Under the pieces are notes generated by a model. That model did no database searches. It was not told where the DNA came from and saw only the letters and a program-made list of their open reading frames with translations. From Linum tenue (lineage: Eukaryota > Streptophyta > Magnoliopsida > Malpighiales > Linaceae): a DNA stretch of 64,000 nt. Position numbers and translations under genes: made by a program. Below, one piece after another: positions 9,107 through 21,063 of this stretch (position 1 is the stretch's first letter; each line of letters begins with the position of its first letter). Where the stretch lies: contig CAMGYJ010000009.1 of the NCBI GenBank assembly GCA_946122785.1, forward strand, positions 9,516,937 to 9,580,936, in the 5' to 3' direction.

Positions 9107-10330
9107 AGACGGCGAGATAGAATTGGTATTCGGGATGAGATACGGTGACAACCCCATTAGGGGGTTGTGAGATTGACAACTTATTTTATAACCATAGGAT
9201 CCATTCTCTCTCTTGTCTCTTTCTTCTTTTTTCAAATCAATGGTACATATTGAATTAAGGGTATTTTTGGACGAAAAAATTGACCACACTAGATTATTAC
9301 CCCTATTAATATCTAAAACCCTAAACTCTCTCTTTCCTTTCTCTCTCTCACGCTATCTTTCTTCTTCCTCTTCCTCTTCTTCTTCTTCTTCTTCCTCCCA
9401 TCTCTTCCCTCTCTCTCTATCAGCTGCCGCCACCGTCTTTCACAGCCGACCCGCCACGCCCTCCGCTCTCATCACTGCTACAGCCCTCCCGTCGTCGCGC
9501 CCTCCGCCTCCCAGCACTGTCACGTCCCTCGCCCTGCAGCCATCGCGGCCTCCTCCTCCCACCACCGCCGCGATGGCCTCCCACCACCACCGTTGTCGCA
9601 ACCCTCCCGCCGCTCTCTATCTCCCACCACCACCGTCGCCACGAGGTCACCGCCTCTCCCCTGCCTCCCCCTTTCGTCATCCCTATTTTTTTTTCCAGAT
9701 CTGTGATTTTTTATATTTCATATCTGATTTTTTTGTGCTAGTCTCTAGTGGTACGCTACCAGCGGCAATGGACCGCTACCAGTGGTACTGGTACTGGTAC
9801 TGGTACCGCTACCAGTGGTACTGGTACTGCTAATGGTACCGCTACAAGTGGTAATGGTACCATACCACTAACACTGGTAGCGTACCACTAGCACTGGTAG
9901 CGTACCACTAGCACTGGTAGCGTACCACTAGCACTGGTACATTTTTTTAACATACTAGTAGCGTACCACTAGCACTGGTATATTAATTTTCAGTAGACCA
10001 ATAGATTGATACACTTTTTAACGCACTGGTACATTTTTTCAGGTTGCCGGAGGGAGTCTGCCGGAGAGAATTCGTCGGAGAAAAAGTCTGTCCATCGAAG
10101 CGGAGTGGCCGCAGGAGAAAGGAAGAGAGAGAGATAGATATATTAATGTATAGGATTTAAATTTCAAAAAAAATTGTATTTAATATGGGTTTTTAATTCC
10201 CAATCTGATTAATACAAAAAAGGTAATTAATATATTTCTTTTTTCATACCCAAAATATCCTTGGTTGTCAATATGACAAACCGTATCCCGTCCCCTGGTA
10301 TTTCTCTCCGTCCGGCTCCATCTTTCCGGT
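9107..10330. other. Possible degenerate TIR element with CT-rich leader and minisatellite
   Basis: GGGATGAGATACGGT near 9134 is mirrored on the minus strand by GGGACGGGATACGGT near 10290, and both are followed by ATTGACAAC-containing sequence, so this could be a decayed inverted-repeat element of about 1.2 kb. Between the ends lie a CT-rich leader (9290-9420), a proline/serine-rich open frame that looks like low-complexity leader sequence rather than a protein, and a GGTAC-rich minisatellite. No target duplication was found, so the call is tentative. Confidence 0.3.
9748..9985 (+). repeat. GGTAC/ACTGGTAGCG minisatellite
   Basis: The first part is built from short GGTACTGGTAC and GCTACCAGTGGTA words; the second holds tandem copies of the 20-bp unit ACTGGTAGCGTACCACTAGC, with a diverged copy after a T-run at about 9945. 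The words GGTAC and CCACTA are partly self-complementary, so the array can fold back. Confidence 0.8.
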
Positions 10331-11201
10331 GCATGGGCGTGAGATTTGACATGTGATCTACGTCGGTCCAAGTAGGATCAGCCAGCCGCATTCTCTACAG
10401 TAGATTTGTATTGATGAGAAATCATTATCAGTTTTGAATTTACACGTACGCACATACACCATCATCTTAATTAAGTCTATCACTAATCTAAATGAGCTTT
10501 AATTATGCTAATTATGAAGTACCCAAAAGCAATATTGCTTTTTTTTTTTTTTTAAAACATGGGTTCAGCTTAATTATTATCATTAATCGAAAACCAGTTC
10601 GTACACTTCAGTTCCCATGGGATTTAAATCATTTCTTAGTATTGAGGCTCATATTCGAATATAAATTAGTGGCTCCAAGAAACTTCCACCCTGCCTCTCC
10701 AAATATTCAAGGAGATCTTGTTCATGCCATGACTTGTGAAATGACTAAGAAAATCATTATAGATATAAGAAGTAATTTTTATTTCTATTTTTGGGTGATA
10801 TCAAAAACAAGTTTCAGAATCAAATAGGCATTCAGTTCGTGAATTATTGTCTAGTAAAATATATTGAAATGTATTTATTGAGTACGGTATACACTAAGTG
10901 TATTATAATTTTTTCAGATTATAAAACCACGTAGTGGTATTTTATAGTAACTTGTACTAGTCATATATTTTCCTTAAACTTTTTTATTCTTAATTTAATT
11001 TTAAAGAGAAAAATTCTAAAAAAAATTCATGGGTCCGACACTAAACTAAACCATTTAATATAACAGTACATTGCCAATGTACTGTTGTTGAGCTTTGTAA
11101 TAAGTTAAAAAAAAACACATAACAACTATAATTTATGTGCTCTGGCGGCCGGCCATATACGATATGTCGTCTAATTGTATATGTGATCCATACACATTGT
11201 A
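10331..11201. other. AT-rich intergenic stretch
   Basis: An open frame at 10492-10827 begins with ATG but contains a poly-T-encoded phenylalanine run and shows no recognisable domain. I consider it chance. A T-run lies at about 10539-10553. Confidence 0.4.
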
Positions 11202-11214
11202 AATGTTCGCTTAC

Positions 11215-11464
11215 GATGGAAGGAGTAGAGGGTGCAGAAGTAAGAGAAATGACCGACATTCTCGTCCTCGATGGGTCATTGGGGATCCAGTTTTCGGGTC
11301 GAGAAAGTATCCGAGCAGCCCAAATCCTGGCCCATATACAATGTGGGTGGGAAGAAACCGAAATTTGGGCCTCTAGGCCACCCATTTTTCTTATAAACCA
11401 ACTCATTTATAATTCCTGTAATATTTCGTTTTAATGAAATAATACAGGCTTTTCTATCAAAAAC
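11215..11464 (+). mobile_element. 5'-truncated LINE (L1-type) 3' end
   Basis: The insert is flanked by the exact 13-bp duplication AATGTTCGCTTAC at 11202-11214 and 11465-11477. The plus strand encodes the end of a LINE RNase H-like domain, with RESIRAAQILAHIQCGW and EIWASRPPIFL, followed by a stop, a short 3' UTR (AATACAGGCTTTTCTATC) and an A-rich end. Target-primed reverse transcription typically produces such short, 5'-truncated copies. It encodes no usable protein. Confidence 0.85.
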
Positions 11465-11767
11465 AATGTTCGCTTACTAGCAACAAAATTTTTATAATAC
11501 TCAACAAGAGATTATTTGGTCAGTGAATTAATTAAACCACATACGTACGTACATTAGTCAATAATATAATTGTTGACAAAACCTATGTGCCCTCTCACCC
11601 AGCAAACAAAGATATCGGACCAAAATGTTAGCCATACAAAAAAAAAAAAAAAAAAATTCCAATACAACTGCATCATCGTATTAAAATCGAAACTATGCCA
11701 GTAGTTATATCGAAAAAGTTAGTAATAGCATATTTTGTACTAAAATCGTGGTTCAATCGTTTTGTAT

Positions 11768-11988
11768 TGATAAAATTGCCTACCGTTTAGAGTCCAATAT
11801 CCGATATTGCAGTCGGATCGAGTGGTATGGTAGGGTTACTAAACCATGATAAAAATACTCATAAACATGGAATATCCTGATAAAATCGTCTACCGTTTAG
11901 AGTCCAATATCCGATATTTCCGGTCGGATCGAGTGGTACGGTAGGGTTACTAAACCGTGATAAAAATACTCATAAACATGGAATATCC
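11768..11988 (+). repeat. Tandem direct duplication, ~110 bp unit
   Basis: Unit 1 (11768-11877) and unit 2 (11878-11988), each starting TGATAAAAT, share almost all bases, including CTACCGTTTAGAGTCCAATA and CATAAACATGGAATATCC. The few differences suggest moderate age. No function is apparent. Confidence 0.9.
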
Positions 11989-13570
11989 ATTAATACAATT
12001 CCAATTCTAGACATACGATCAATTGACAACTGATTTATCGATAGACCACTCTCGTTCTCTCTTATTGACAACTAATATTATTATCTTTTTTGTCAGAAAT
12101 AATGATCTTTAAGGAGACCTTCCTCATGATTGTCTTTACGGAAGGGTACATTTCATCTCTTTTATAAGAGTTCATTATTTTCATACTCCCCTTTTGAGTT
12201 GTCATTAACCAATACTTACCAAATTATATTATAATAATAATTATAATAATAATAGTAATAATAAAACACATTTTTACAGCCAGAGTAGAAAAAACACAGG
12301 CTCCCATGGAAAAACACCGCAGCTTGACTGCTTGAGCTTATGCATGCCATCATTCCATGACACGTGGCCCTGCCCTCACCATTAATATTCCCATTCCAAA
12401 CAGAAGCCCGCAGTTCTGGGCTTTTTCTCGCTCAAATCTCCAGTCCATTTGAGACGATTGTCCATTTGTCCTGCTCGTAGCATCGCCGCCGTTAAACGAA
12501 ATCTGACGGTGGATATCATGCTCCCTCCGGTGCGCCGGAGCTGCACCGGAACGTTGCCGGAGTGGGTAAAAGAATCTGATGAGGAGGCAAAAGCCGGACA
12601 CTAGAGATGTGGCCTCCTGTTTGGTGGCTGCCGGGGTTCTGAAAAGTGGGCCCATTGGGCCTCTCTCATTTGCATTTTCCCCACCATAATTTCGTCACAT
12701 CATCGCATCTTTACTACATGTGACATTGAAACAAAAAAAAAAAAAAATTTTCAGAGGAACATGATTAAGAATATAATAATATGATGAATTTTGCCTGAAT
12801 TTGACCAATATTGGCTTCCTTTTAAATTCTAATCACCATATTTGGATCAAGTTCATGACTATTAAATGAAAACTAAGAAAGTACTCAAGAAAGCAAACTA
12901 GCCATAAAGTTGGACTATTATTAATGTTATAATTATATATTAGCTTGTGTGTCCTTTATGGTATAAACTAGGTTATTCTCTCTATGGCCTATGCAAACAA
13001 ACATAAACAATCACTTCTTTTTCATTGTACATCACTACATCGTTTGCATCATGATCGGCTAGTTAGGACGAAATCGATTCCACAAAAATTTCCTATATAT
13101 AAAGCTAAAATAGTTTTAGTGTTGCCTAGCTAATTATAAATTAGTGACTATAACATTTTATATTTTGATACCCAAATTTAATTTTAATGTAAAATTATTG
13201 AATAATTATTTTTTCAACTAAATTTTTTGAGATTTTGGTACCTATAATTTTTTTAATTTACATATTGGTCCAATGTCTAGATTTCACTTGAATCCATTAA
13301 TCCAATCCACCAATCCTTTTGAACAAATCCGTGAATCCAATCCACCATAACATAAAAGTATAAATTTAGTTTGTATCATACAAAATGTTGTATCATTCAA
13401 TAGTAGGAGAAGATTCGACCATTTTATAATTGTTCATTACATGAAACATTAAATAAATGATAAAAGAGAGACGACTTTAAAATATTGTAAGAGCGAATTT
13501 ATAAGCTCATTTAGTACATTTACGGTGTACTAAACAAACTTCTACTAACTACATGTAACAAAATATGTGT
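11989..13570. other. Intergenic stretch with one G-box
   Basis: A minus-strand open frame at 12350-12655 has no recognised domain. CACGTG, the G-box core bound by plant bZIP and bHLH factors, lies at 12361-12366, but no gene follows it. Around 13180-13350 the sequence resembles the interior of the hAT-like MITE at 37668 (TTTTGGTACCTA and AATCCAATCCACCAATCC), so a decayed relative may lie here. Confidence 0.4.
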
Positions 13571-13578
13571 CATCTAAA

Positions 13579-13815
13579 GGGGCGTGCAATGATTCGATTC
13601 GGTCATGAGCACCGCGGTCCATTAGTGAAAAGACATCTTAGGACCAAGGCCCGGACCATCATAGCATTCGGTCCATTTGGTTCGTTTCGCTCCGGTCTAA
13701 ATATCACTTCGGTCCATCATTTCTTCAGTAATTGCAAAATTCATGTGGACCAAGGACATACCGCATTATACTCAGTCCGGCCCGGTCTTGGACCGAACCA
13801 TTGCACACCCCTAGA
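13579..13815. mobile_element. hAT-like MITE (237 bp)
   Basis: Ends GGGGCGTGCAATG and CATTGCACACCCC form an inverted repeat, and the insert is flanked by the exact 8-bp duplication CATCTAAA (13571-13578 and 13816-13823). Eight-base duplications are typical of hAT transposons. The interior is rich in GGTCCG/CGGACC words on both strands and has no coding capacity. Confidence 0.8.
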
Positions 13816-13823
13816 CATCTAAA

Positions 13824-14861
13824 TAAGCAAGTGCAATAAACTGTTACGGTGAAAAGGTTTGATTGGTGTATTGACGACCAACTAAAATAATTGGTCAAAA
13901 CCTTTCCATAATCTACTTCCTCTTCGTTTCATTTTTCATTCGCTTTCCATAATCTTTTCTTTATTTATTTCTTTGCCTTCTTCGTCTAACCCTTATTAGT
14001 ATACTATTTTTATTTATTTCTAATCAAAAGTATGACCGAGTCCATACATGACTCACCAACAGTTTAGAGAATTAATAATTAAACTATGAACCACTAATTT
14101 TTTCAGCTCAATGTCGAGTCCAAGTAAAAATGAATATATATGGTTATTACTTATTAGAAAATCATCATTTTCCACTATGGTATTTGAAAGCGTAAAATTT
14201 TAAGCGAGTTCCAGTTTTTATTCACTTTGCTTCTTTCCATAGTTTTTCTTTTTCACCCGGGCTAGAATTTTCTACAATTATACATGGAATATTTAGCGAG
14301 ATATCTATACATATCAAATAAATAGTTTCCATTTTACTATAAAAAAGTAAATAATTATCATCATAAATACATCGCCATAAAAGGAATTAAGCCTCAACTA
14401 TACAAATTAAAGTTCGGTATCTAAAGTTAATAGATTTTTACATTTATAACATAAATTTATTTTTTTGGCATATAAGTCCTCAAATTATATATGAAACATT
14501 ATATTTTAGTACCTAAAATTTTTGTACATTACATTTTGGTACCTATACTTTTGAAGTTCTACAAATAGGTCTAATTTTTGTATGTGTAATAAAAATACCC
14601 TTGAATAAATGGGTATCCATAACCAACTCATACACATTGAGATTATGGAAGTAAGTATCCACACACTACCTAAACCCATCTACAAACTTCCAACCCCATA
14701 TATACATCACCCATACCCTACCCATAATCAATGGGTCTACTTGGGTTTAGGTAAATATCATTTATTAGCCAAAATTTTTTTAAAAAAAAAGATATTGACC
14801 GCCATATATCTCTTATTAGTTAAGAAAAATTAATTTTAAACTAATAATACGCCATCTTTCC
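13824..14861. other. AT-rich stretch upstream of a Helitron end
   Basis: No gene is seen. It contains TTTTGGTACCTA-type repeats near 14500 and probably includes part of the Helitron that ends at 14889. Its 5' TC end could not be placed. Confidence 0.35.
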
Positions 14862-14889
14862 CGCGCCAAGGCGCGACATCGCCACCTAG
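14862..14889 (+). mobile_element. Helitron 3' terminus (plus strand)
   Basis: A perfect hairpin CGCGCC-AA-GGCGCG (14862-14875) is followed after 10 bases by CTAG (14886-14889) and a T. Helitrons end with a short GC-rich hairpin close to CTRR and insert between A and T. Only this end is defined. Confidence 0.7.
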
Positions 14890-15169
14890 TTGTTTGTAAG
14901 TTAAAAATACATTTATTCATAAATTTTATTTAGAGGTACTGTTCTATTTCTAAGATAAAATAAAATCTTAAAAAAGAAAATATCTAATTAATACAAGTTA
15001 CTATGTCATACCACGATGTGTTTTCATTATTTCAGATATGAAAAAAATGCATCGAGTGTCTACAATGCTCAACAAATCTCTTTCAGTATATCCTACAAGA
15101 CAATCATTCATAAGCGGATCACCTATTCCATTCCGAGAATTGTTTTTTATGCAAACATGAAATGGCTCA

Positions 15170-15831
15170 TTAAACTACGACCGGGAGATCGATATTTTTT
15201 CTCCAAGACTTAGGTGTGTTCCAAGATATGCTTTGGTCAGACGCTCCCTTTACCTAATTTCATACTAGATAGTTTTTTGAATTATTATTGCATTTATGTT
15301 TGAGTCAATACAACAAATGAACTTTAGTCTAATGGTAAACATGTTCATTAATAACAAGAGTGTCGCTGCTTTGGATCCACCCATAACTATCAAATTTTCT
15401 CCCTTTTTTAAGACTCAAACCACTGTAGGAGATCAAAATTTTCTCTCATAAATATGCTTTGGGTCTGCCCCTGCTTTTATCTAATTCCATATTTGATAGT
15501 TTTTTGAATTATTATAAGAAATGAACTATAGTCTAATGTAAACATGTTTATTAATAACAAAAGTGTCACCGGTTTAAATATCATGAACTATCACATATCC
15601 CCCCTCCCCCTTCTCCTCCCTTTTCTAGACTCAACCTACAATCGGGGGACGGGGATCAACATTTTATTTTTCAAAATTTAGGAGTGCCTAGATATGCTTT
15701 GTATCTGCCTCTGACTATTACATTTCCCTTTTTTTCTAGACTCAAGCTACTACTAGGAGATGGATATTTTTTCTCCAAAATTTAGGGGTCTCTCTAGATA
15801 TTCTTTGGCTCCGCCCTAGCATTTACCTCTT
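15170..15831 (+). repeat. Degenerate tandem repeat, units of roughly 240 bp
   Basis: GATCGATATTTTTTCTCCAA, ATATGCTTTGG, TTTACCTAATTTCATACTAG and ATAGTTTTTTGAATTATTAT recur in the same order in three to four diverged copies between 15180 and 15831, and once more after the LINE at 17276. The function is unknown; the LINE inserted into the last unit. Confidence 0.65.
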
Positions 15832-15838
15832 TTTTCTT

Positions 15839-17275
15839 CTTTTTTACATTCAAACCTGGAAATTTTATTAATTAGCTAGAGCATCATGTTCCAAAACAGG
15901 TAATAAATAGATAGGTGGCCTTCCAGCACAAAAATCCTCTGCATCCCAATGACATGGTGTATGGGTCAATAAGTGGGTTGTCTGATTGCATTCTCTTCTT
16001 ACAAAGCTCCATTGGATCGGCCCAATCCTGTTGGCTTTCGTTTCAATCTCTGTCAGCAAAATCCCAGTTTTTGTCCTTGACTTCACTTGGTTCTTCAATG
16101 ACAAAAACATCGTCTGGCAATCCGTCACCACCACGACCCGCGGGAGGGCATTCATTTCCTTCAACCGGAGACCAAACTGGATCGCCCGGATTTCTGGCAA
16201 ATCCGGTGACTACTGGGCGCGTTCTCGTCGGACTGCCGTCCACAGGAAGTTTCCCTGCTCATCTCGCACAAAAACTCCATTTCATGTGCCCTCGCCAGTC
16301 AGCACCGCCTCATCAATGTTCATCTTCAGCCAGCTTGCTGGCGGCTTTTGCCAGGTACGAATTCGACCCTCTGTCTGAACCATCACCTGGGTGTTCTGAT
16401 TTTGGTACTCCTCCCAATGAGCGATCGCTTTCCCAACAATTTCCCATTCCTCCGCCTTGTGATTGTTGAACAAGTGGTTATTTCTCTCGTACCAAATGAA
16501 CCATAGTATAGGACCCCAAACTGCCCTAGAGTGTCATCATCTGTCATCTCCATTGCTTCACACAACCATCCTCCAGGTCACTTGGTTCTTCAATGACAAA
16601 AACACCGTCTGGCAATCCGTCTCCACCACGACCTGCGGGAGGGTATTCATTTCCTTCAACCGGAGACCAAACTGGATCACCCGGATTTCTGGCAAATCCG
16701 GTGGCTACTGGGCGCGTTCTCGTCGGACTGCCATCCACAGGAAGTTTCCCTGCTCATCTCGCACAAAAACTCCATTCCCTGTGCCCTCGCCAGTCAGCAC
16801 CTCCTCATCAATGTTCATCTTCAGCCAGCTCGCTGGCGGCTTTTGCTAGGTACGAATTTGACCCTCTGTCTGAACCATCACCTGGGTGTTCTAATTTTGG
16901 TACTCCTCCCAATGAGTGATCGCTTTCCCAGCAATTTCCCATTCATTCGCCTTGTGATTGTTGAACAAGTGGTTATTTCTCTCGTACCAAATGAACCATA
17001 GTATAGGACCCCAAACTGCCCTAGAATGTCATCATCTGTCATCTCCATTGCTTCACACAACCATCCTCCAGGTCATAGGGTTCCATCTAGTTCGAATAGA
17101 TTCTTGAAGGATGTAGGTCTCCATATTTGAGTTGCCCACTCACATTCCCTGAAAATGTGATTTTTGGTTTCCTCCATATCACAAAAGGGACAGTTGGGAC
17201 TTGCTTCCTTCTTCCTGAGCTCTATATTCTTCCCTGTAGGGAGGATATTGTGTGCCAATCTCCATAGGAAAACTC
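15839..17275 (-). pseudogene. LINE remnant: reverse-transcriptase zinc-binding region plus RNase H-like domain
   Basis: The insert is flanked by TTTACCT (15832-15838 and 17276-17282) and has a T-rich left end, which is the poly(A) tail of a minus-strand LINE. Reading the minus strand, 17275-17073 encodes the zf-RVT region, with LAHNILPTGKNIELRKKE and CPFCDMEETKNHIF. Then 16473-16282 encodes PASWLKMNIDEAV, the first part of an RNase H-like domain. Next, 16200-15868 encodes VVVVTDCQTM and SFVRRECN, ending with the same kind of PPIYLLP tail as the LINE at 11215. A stop and a frameshift break the RNase H domain, and the reverse transcriptase itself is absent by 5' truncation. An internal 495-bp duplication adds a second copy of the middle. 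Confidence 0.85.
16083..17072. repeat. 495-bp tandem direct duplication inside the LINE
   Basis: Bases 16083-16577 are repeated at 16578-17072 with a constant 495-base offset and only a few percent mismatch. Both copies encode fragments of the same linker and RNase H region on the minus strand. The duplication happened after insertion, since the flanking LINE parts are single-copy. Confidence 0.92.
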
Positions 17276-17821
17276 TTTACCTAATTTCATACTCGATAGT
17301 TTTTTTTATTCATATACATCTAAGAAGGATGAAAAGTTAGCATAGAATAACAAAGCACAACTTAACAATTTTTTCATACATCTAAGAAGGATAAAAATTA
17401 AAGCATATAATTACAAAGAACAACTTAAGCAATAAATGTAATTTGGTGAATCAATGAAAAGGTTTTTTAACCAAGACTAAAAGAGATTGTTTTGATACTA
17501 AATGGCAGTCTCATTTTAAAGTGACGTGGAGCAAAATGAGAAGAAATCAAGGTGAAAGAGCGAAACCACAAAATGAGAAGAAACCAAGACTAAACAATTA
17601 CTTTTATAGTTTTACCACTAAATTATATTTCGCTAACTTATAGAATTAGTTTCGTCTAACACACACAGTTTTTTGTTTGATTGATCAATTACAGCTCGAT
17701 GATGTAACGACAGGAATTGATTAATGAGAAACACAGGTTTACCATAAAAAAAAAACACACACACAGTTTTCACAAACCGAACTCAGTTGTGGGAATAAAA
17801 TAGTTTTGTCATTGTTACAAA

Positions 17822-17850
17822 CTAGAGGAATTGAGCCGCGCTACGCAACA
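17822..17850 (-). mobile_element. Possible Helitron 3' terminus (minus strand)
   Basis: Read on the minus strand, the sequence ends with a GCGTAG-CGCGGC imperfect hairpin, then CTAG (17825-17822) and T. The hairpin arms are partly mutated. If real, the element extends to higher coordinates, and its 5' end was not found. Confidence 0.45.
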
Positions 17851-19288
17851 ACTTTGAATACCCTTGAGCTTTATGTTTGCATGCCTGTATATATTTTCTT
17901 CCATGCGTATCTTTAATTTTTATAATTGTTAATTTGTATCCCTGATAAATATTGATATTTTTTTAACTCCCATAAAAATCTTTTGTTGATCAAATTAGAG
18001 AAAACTCCTATTTTTATAGATGAGGTTTTTTTTATACCACTGCAACCCTCTTTGCCTCTTTTTTGTATAGATCAAACAAACACAACCCCCGAATTTTGAC
18101 ACTCTATCAATCTATAAGTCCATCCATCTCCATTCAATCATCGATTTGGGAAACCCTCAGAAAATAAAATAAGAAACTGAAAGCTTCGATCTTTGTGGCC
18201 AAAACTAAACCCTTTACTACTTGAGTTCCACACACGAGAACAGACGATGAAATTGAAATTGTGGGTATAAGCCCATCCCCATCCCTTCGTCAAAATTGCA
18301 GGGATCTGTATGAATCTTCTCTCTTTCTGTTAGGTCTCTAATCGAATCAAAGAAGAAAGCAAAAGAAAAATCCTCAAATGGGACTGTCATGCCATACATG
18401 TCGTCATCTCAGTCAAATCCTTTCCGGGATATAAATCTTGTGGCATGTAAGCAATCGGAAGGAGCCTTCTTCTTCTTGGTGGTGGTGGGATGACATCGTT
18501 GTGATCTCGGTCTGGGTTTTGGGTACGAATCTTCAAGATGTCAACCTCTCTAGGTTTGGAAAGCTTTGATTTTTCAGTTTTGGATTTTGCTGGCTCTCGG
18601 TTATCTGATAGTTTCTTTGGAATTTTTTCATGCATGTTGGATTTTTCTTCTCAATGGTGGTAGACTGGAGGTCGAAAGAGTTAAAAGCCAAAAGAAGATT
18701 GGATGAAGAGAAGCATAATAGAGGAAGTGGGAAACGATTAAGAAAGTGGTAGGAGATGACAGAATAGAAAGATGTAGAGTAGCCACAAGTTTAATAATAA
18801 CCGAGCTGTCAGTTCTAAATTAAAACTCACAGATCATTTTAACATTTCTGTTATGCAACATTACCGAACATATATCTTTAATAAGTACTAATATTTGGTA
18901 AAGTTGAGCTAGGTAGAATGACTTAGAGGTATATATGGTAGCATACACAAATACTACATTGCAAGCTGGTTTGCTTTGCTTTACTTCCCACCACACCTTG
19001 GGGATAGTTAAATTACACTAGCTAAGCCAGAATGATGCGGGAAATGTCATAATATCGACAAGTGACAAAATTTAAAATAAGAGAAAAGGTGGGTGGAAAG
19101 GAAAAGAGATGATGCAAAAGCCAAAAGGAGAATTGATGGCATGTGAAGAGGGAGAGGAAGAAGGATGAGATAGTATTATAATGTTGTTTAGTTGGGGTTC
19201 TTATATTTTAAGAGCATGCAAGTTGTTAAATTAAGAATGATATTAACGATTAATTAATATATAATTAGGTAAGTTAATAAAAGACAAA
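17851..19288. other. Noncoding or fragmentary stretch, maybe Helitron interior
   Basis: A minus-strand ATG frame at 18635-18387 encodes 82 residues starting MHEKIPKKLSDNREPAKSKT, basic and proline-rich with no recognised domain. It could be a captured gene fragment if the Helitron call is right, or chance. The rest is AT-rich without open frames. Confidence 0.3.
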
Positions 19289-19296
19289 GTGGTAGG

Positions 19297-20374
19297 CAAT
19301 GTAGTCAAAAGCGCGATTCTACCTAAAAGCGGAAAAGGGGTAAAATCGAAAAGCGGTGAATCAAAGCGTAAAAGCGTAAGTTTTTATGCATTTTGTATAA
19401 TAGTTAAAAATCTGTTAAGTACGTCATAAACTATGTAAAATATGAGTGCACATAATTTAGCTAAAAGAATAAATATCTGCAATTCATGTCTAAATTAAAA
19501 ATAAACTCTTATCGAGCCATGACCACATGGCTCTTCCGCTGTACTCTTCGATCCATCGATCTCCCACCACTACAACAACCACCGCCGTTTCCGCCTCCAC
19601 CTCTATATTGATTACATCGTACAATCCAACTCTTTGTCCTAGGAACTAATAAAAACAATTGCTTTCCCCTTCATTAACTAGACGACGAATCTTCATAGTT
19701 ATTGATGTATAATGAAACACAACTGCTCAAATTGGTGAAGACTGAAGTGGCGATGGGCTAGGACAAGGAAGAGACAGAAACTAACCGGTTGTGTCATTGG
19801 CGAGTGGCGAAAGGCGATGACGAGTCCGACGGGTGACAGGCGACGGGCGCTGCCGCGTTGGAGGCTTGGAGCCTTGTAACAGCTGCAAATTCTTTGGTGG
19901 AAAGGGGCGGACTGGCGGCAACGGTTGTGAAGCCTTGTAGTAGCTACGGATTATTCGCTGGAGCCTGGAAGGCCTGCCTCACGACGGCATTGACAGGCGA
20001 TGATGAGTAATGAGGGCGGCGGCGGGGCCTGCCTTCGTTGGAGTGCTGGAGACAGGAGACAACGATTAGGGATTTTGGAAGAGTTTGGCAGCCTCAGCCC
20101 GATATCCACCCTATTCCTTCTTTTTTTTTTGTCCGAAGTGCTCAAAACGGCGTTGTTTTGGTTTGGTGGATGCAGTTTTCTCCTTTGCTTGAAATCGGAT
20201 AAAATCGGTCTGAAAACGCGATTTTATACGATTTCACCGATTTTAACGATACGACTAACGCTTTTGACCGATTTTGAGTGAAAACGATTTTACTAGTGAT
20301 TTGAAACGTTTTCCTACCCTAGAATCGTAAAATCGTACGATTTTACGCTTTAAAGCGCGATTTTGACTGCACTG
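19297..20374. mobile_element. hAT-like element (1,078 bp), non-autonomous
   Basis: Ends CAATGTAGTCAAAAGCGCG and, as reverse complement, CAGTGCAGTCAAAATCGCG form the inverted repeat. The flanks carry the exact 8-bp duplication GTGGTAGG (19289-19296 and 20375-20382). Both subterminal regions are crowded with AAAATCG/CGATTTT words, which in hAT elements can be transposase-binding sites. The middle (19510-20150) is GC-richer and looks like a leader or captured host sequence, without a convincing protein. The terminal words match the larger element at 22566-25173, so both may belong to one family. Confidence 0.85.
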
Positions 20375-20591
20375 GTGGTAGGGGAAGAAGATTGAGATTG
20401 GATTGGGGGATCGTCTTGTTCGACAAAGATGCACTTGAGGAGGTCGAGGGAAGTGTGATTATTTCATAAGGAAGACATATTTCCTTCTTTGGCTTTGCTT
20501 TACTTTGTTAGCTTGTAAGATGGTTCTCTGCCTGCCTGCACGTGTTGCGAGAATCCTAGTCCCAGCATGCCATACCCACTCGCCTACACAC

Positions 20592-20720
20592 TAAGAGGTC
20601 GTTTGGTATTTGCGATTGTTAAAATTGCTGTATTCTATGCATGCATGTATTGTAAATTGGTGTATTATACAATTTGATGCATTATAAGATTACTTCATTT
20701 GGTAGTTGTGATTCTATTAT
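20592..20720 (+). mobile_element. Left end of a PIF/Harbinger element
   Basis: AGAGGTCGTTTGGTATTTGCGATTGTT, preceded by TAA, matches the terminal sequence of the MITE at 31.9 kb (GGGTCGTTTGGAAGTTGCGATTGTT). The similarity continues into the subterminal part (TGTATTGTAAATTGGTG and AATTTGATGCATTATA). The matching right end was not found before 22.56 kb, so the element is probably truncated. Confidence 0.6.
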
Positions 20721-21063
20721 CAGAAAGAAAAATGATATAATTACTTTTGTTGGAAATCTCACATTTACCCTTCCTTTTAGCCTTTAACATATGCATCAAA
20801 ATCAGGCTCCATCACGTTCTTGTTTCCTCTATGTAAACCAGACCCCTTCCTCTCCTCTCTCAGATCATTACCAACAACAAAAAGAGCATAGATGATGCTA
20901 CATAATAAAATGATAATAGAAGTTCATGGGCACTTCAGAAGGCAACGAAACATAAAATGCAATAGCCTCTTCTCCTGAACCAGCAACATAACCATCATAT
21001 AAGTAGGGGGAACTAGCAGTTCATGTTTGGACGAGAAATCAATATCCGATTCATATAAGTCTA

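Noticed and set aside
9213..9833. 206-codon open frame
   Set aside because: It consists of serine, proline and tyrosine/tryptophan runs caused by CT-rich and GGTAC repeats; no ATG with good context and no domain.
12350..12655. 101-codon minus-strand frame near a G-box
   Set aside because: No recognisable domain, and the G-box lies within the frame rather than in a promoter position for it.
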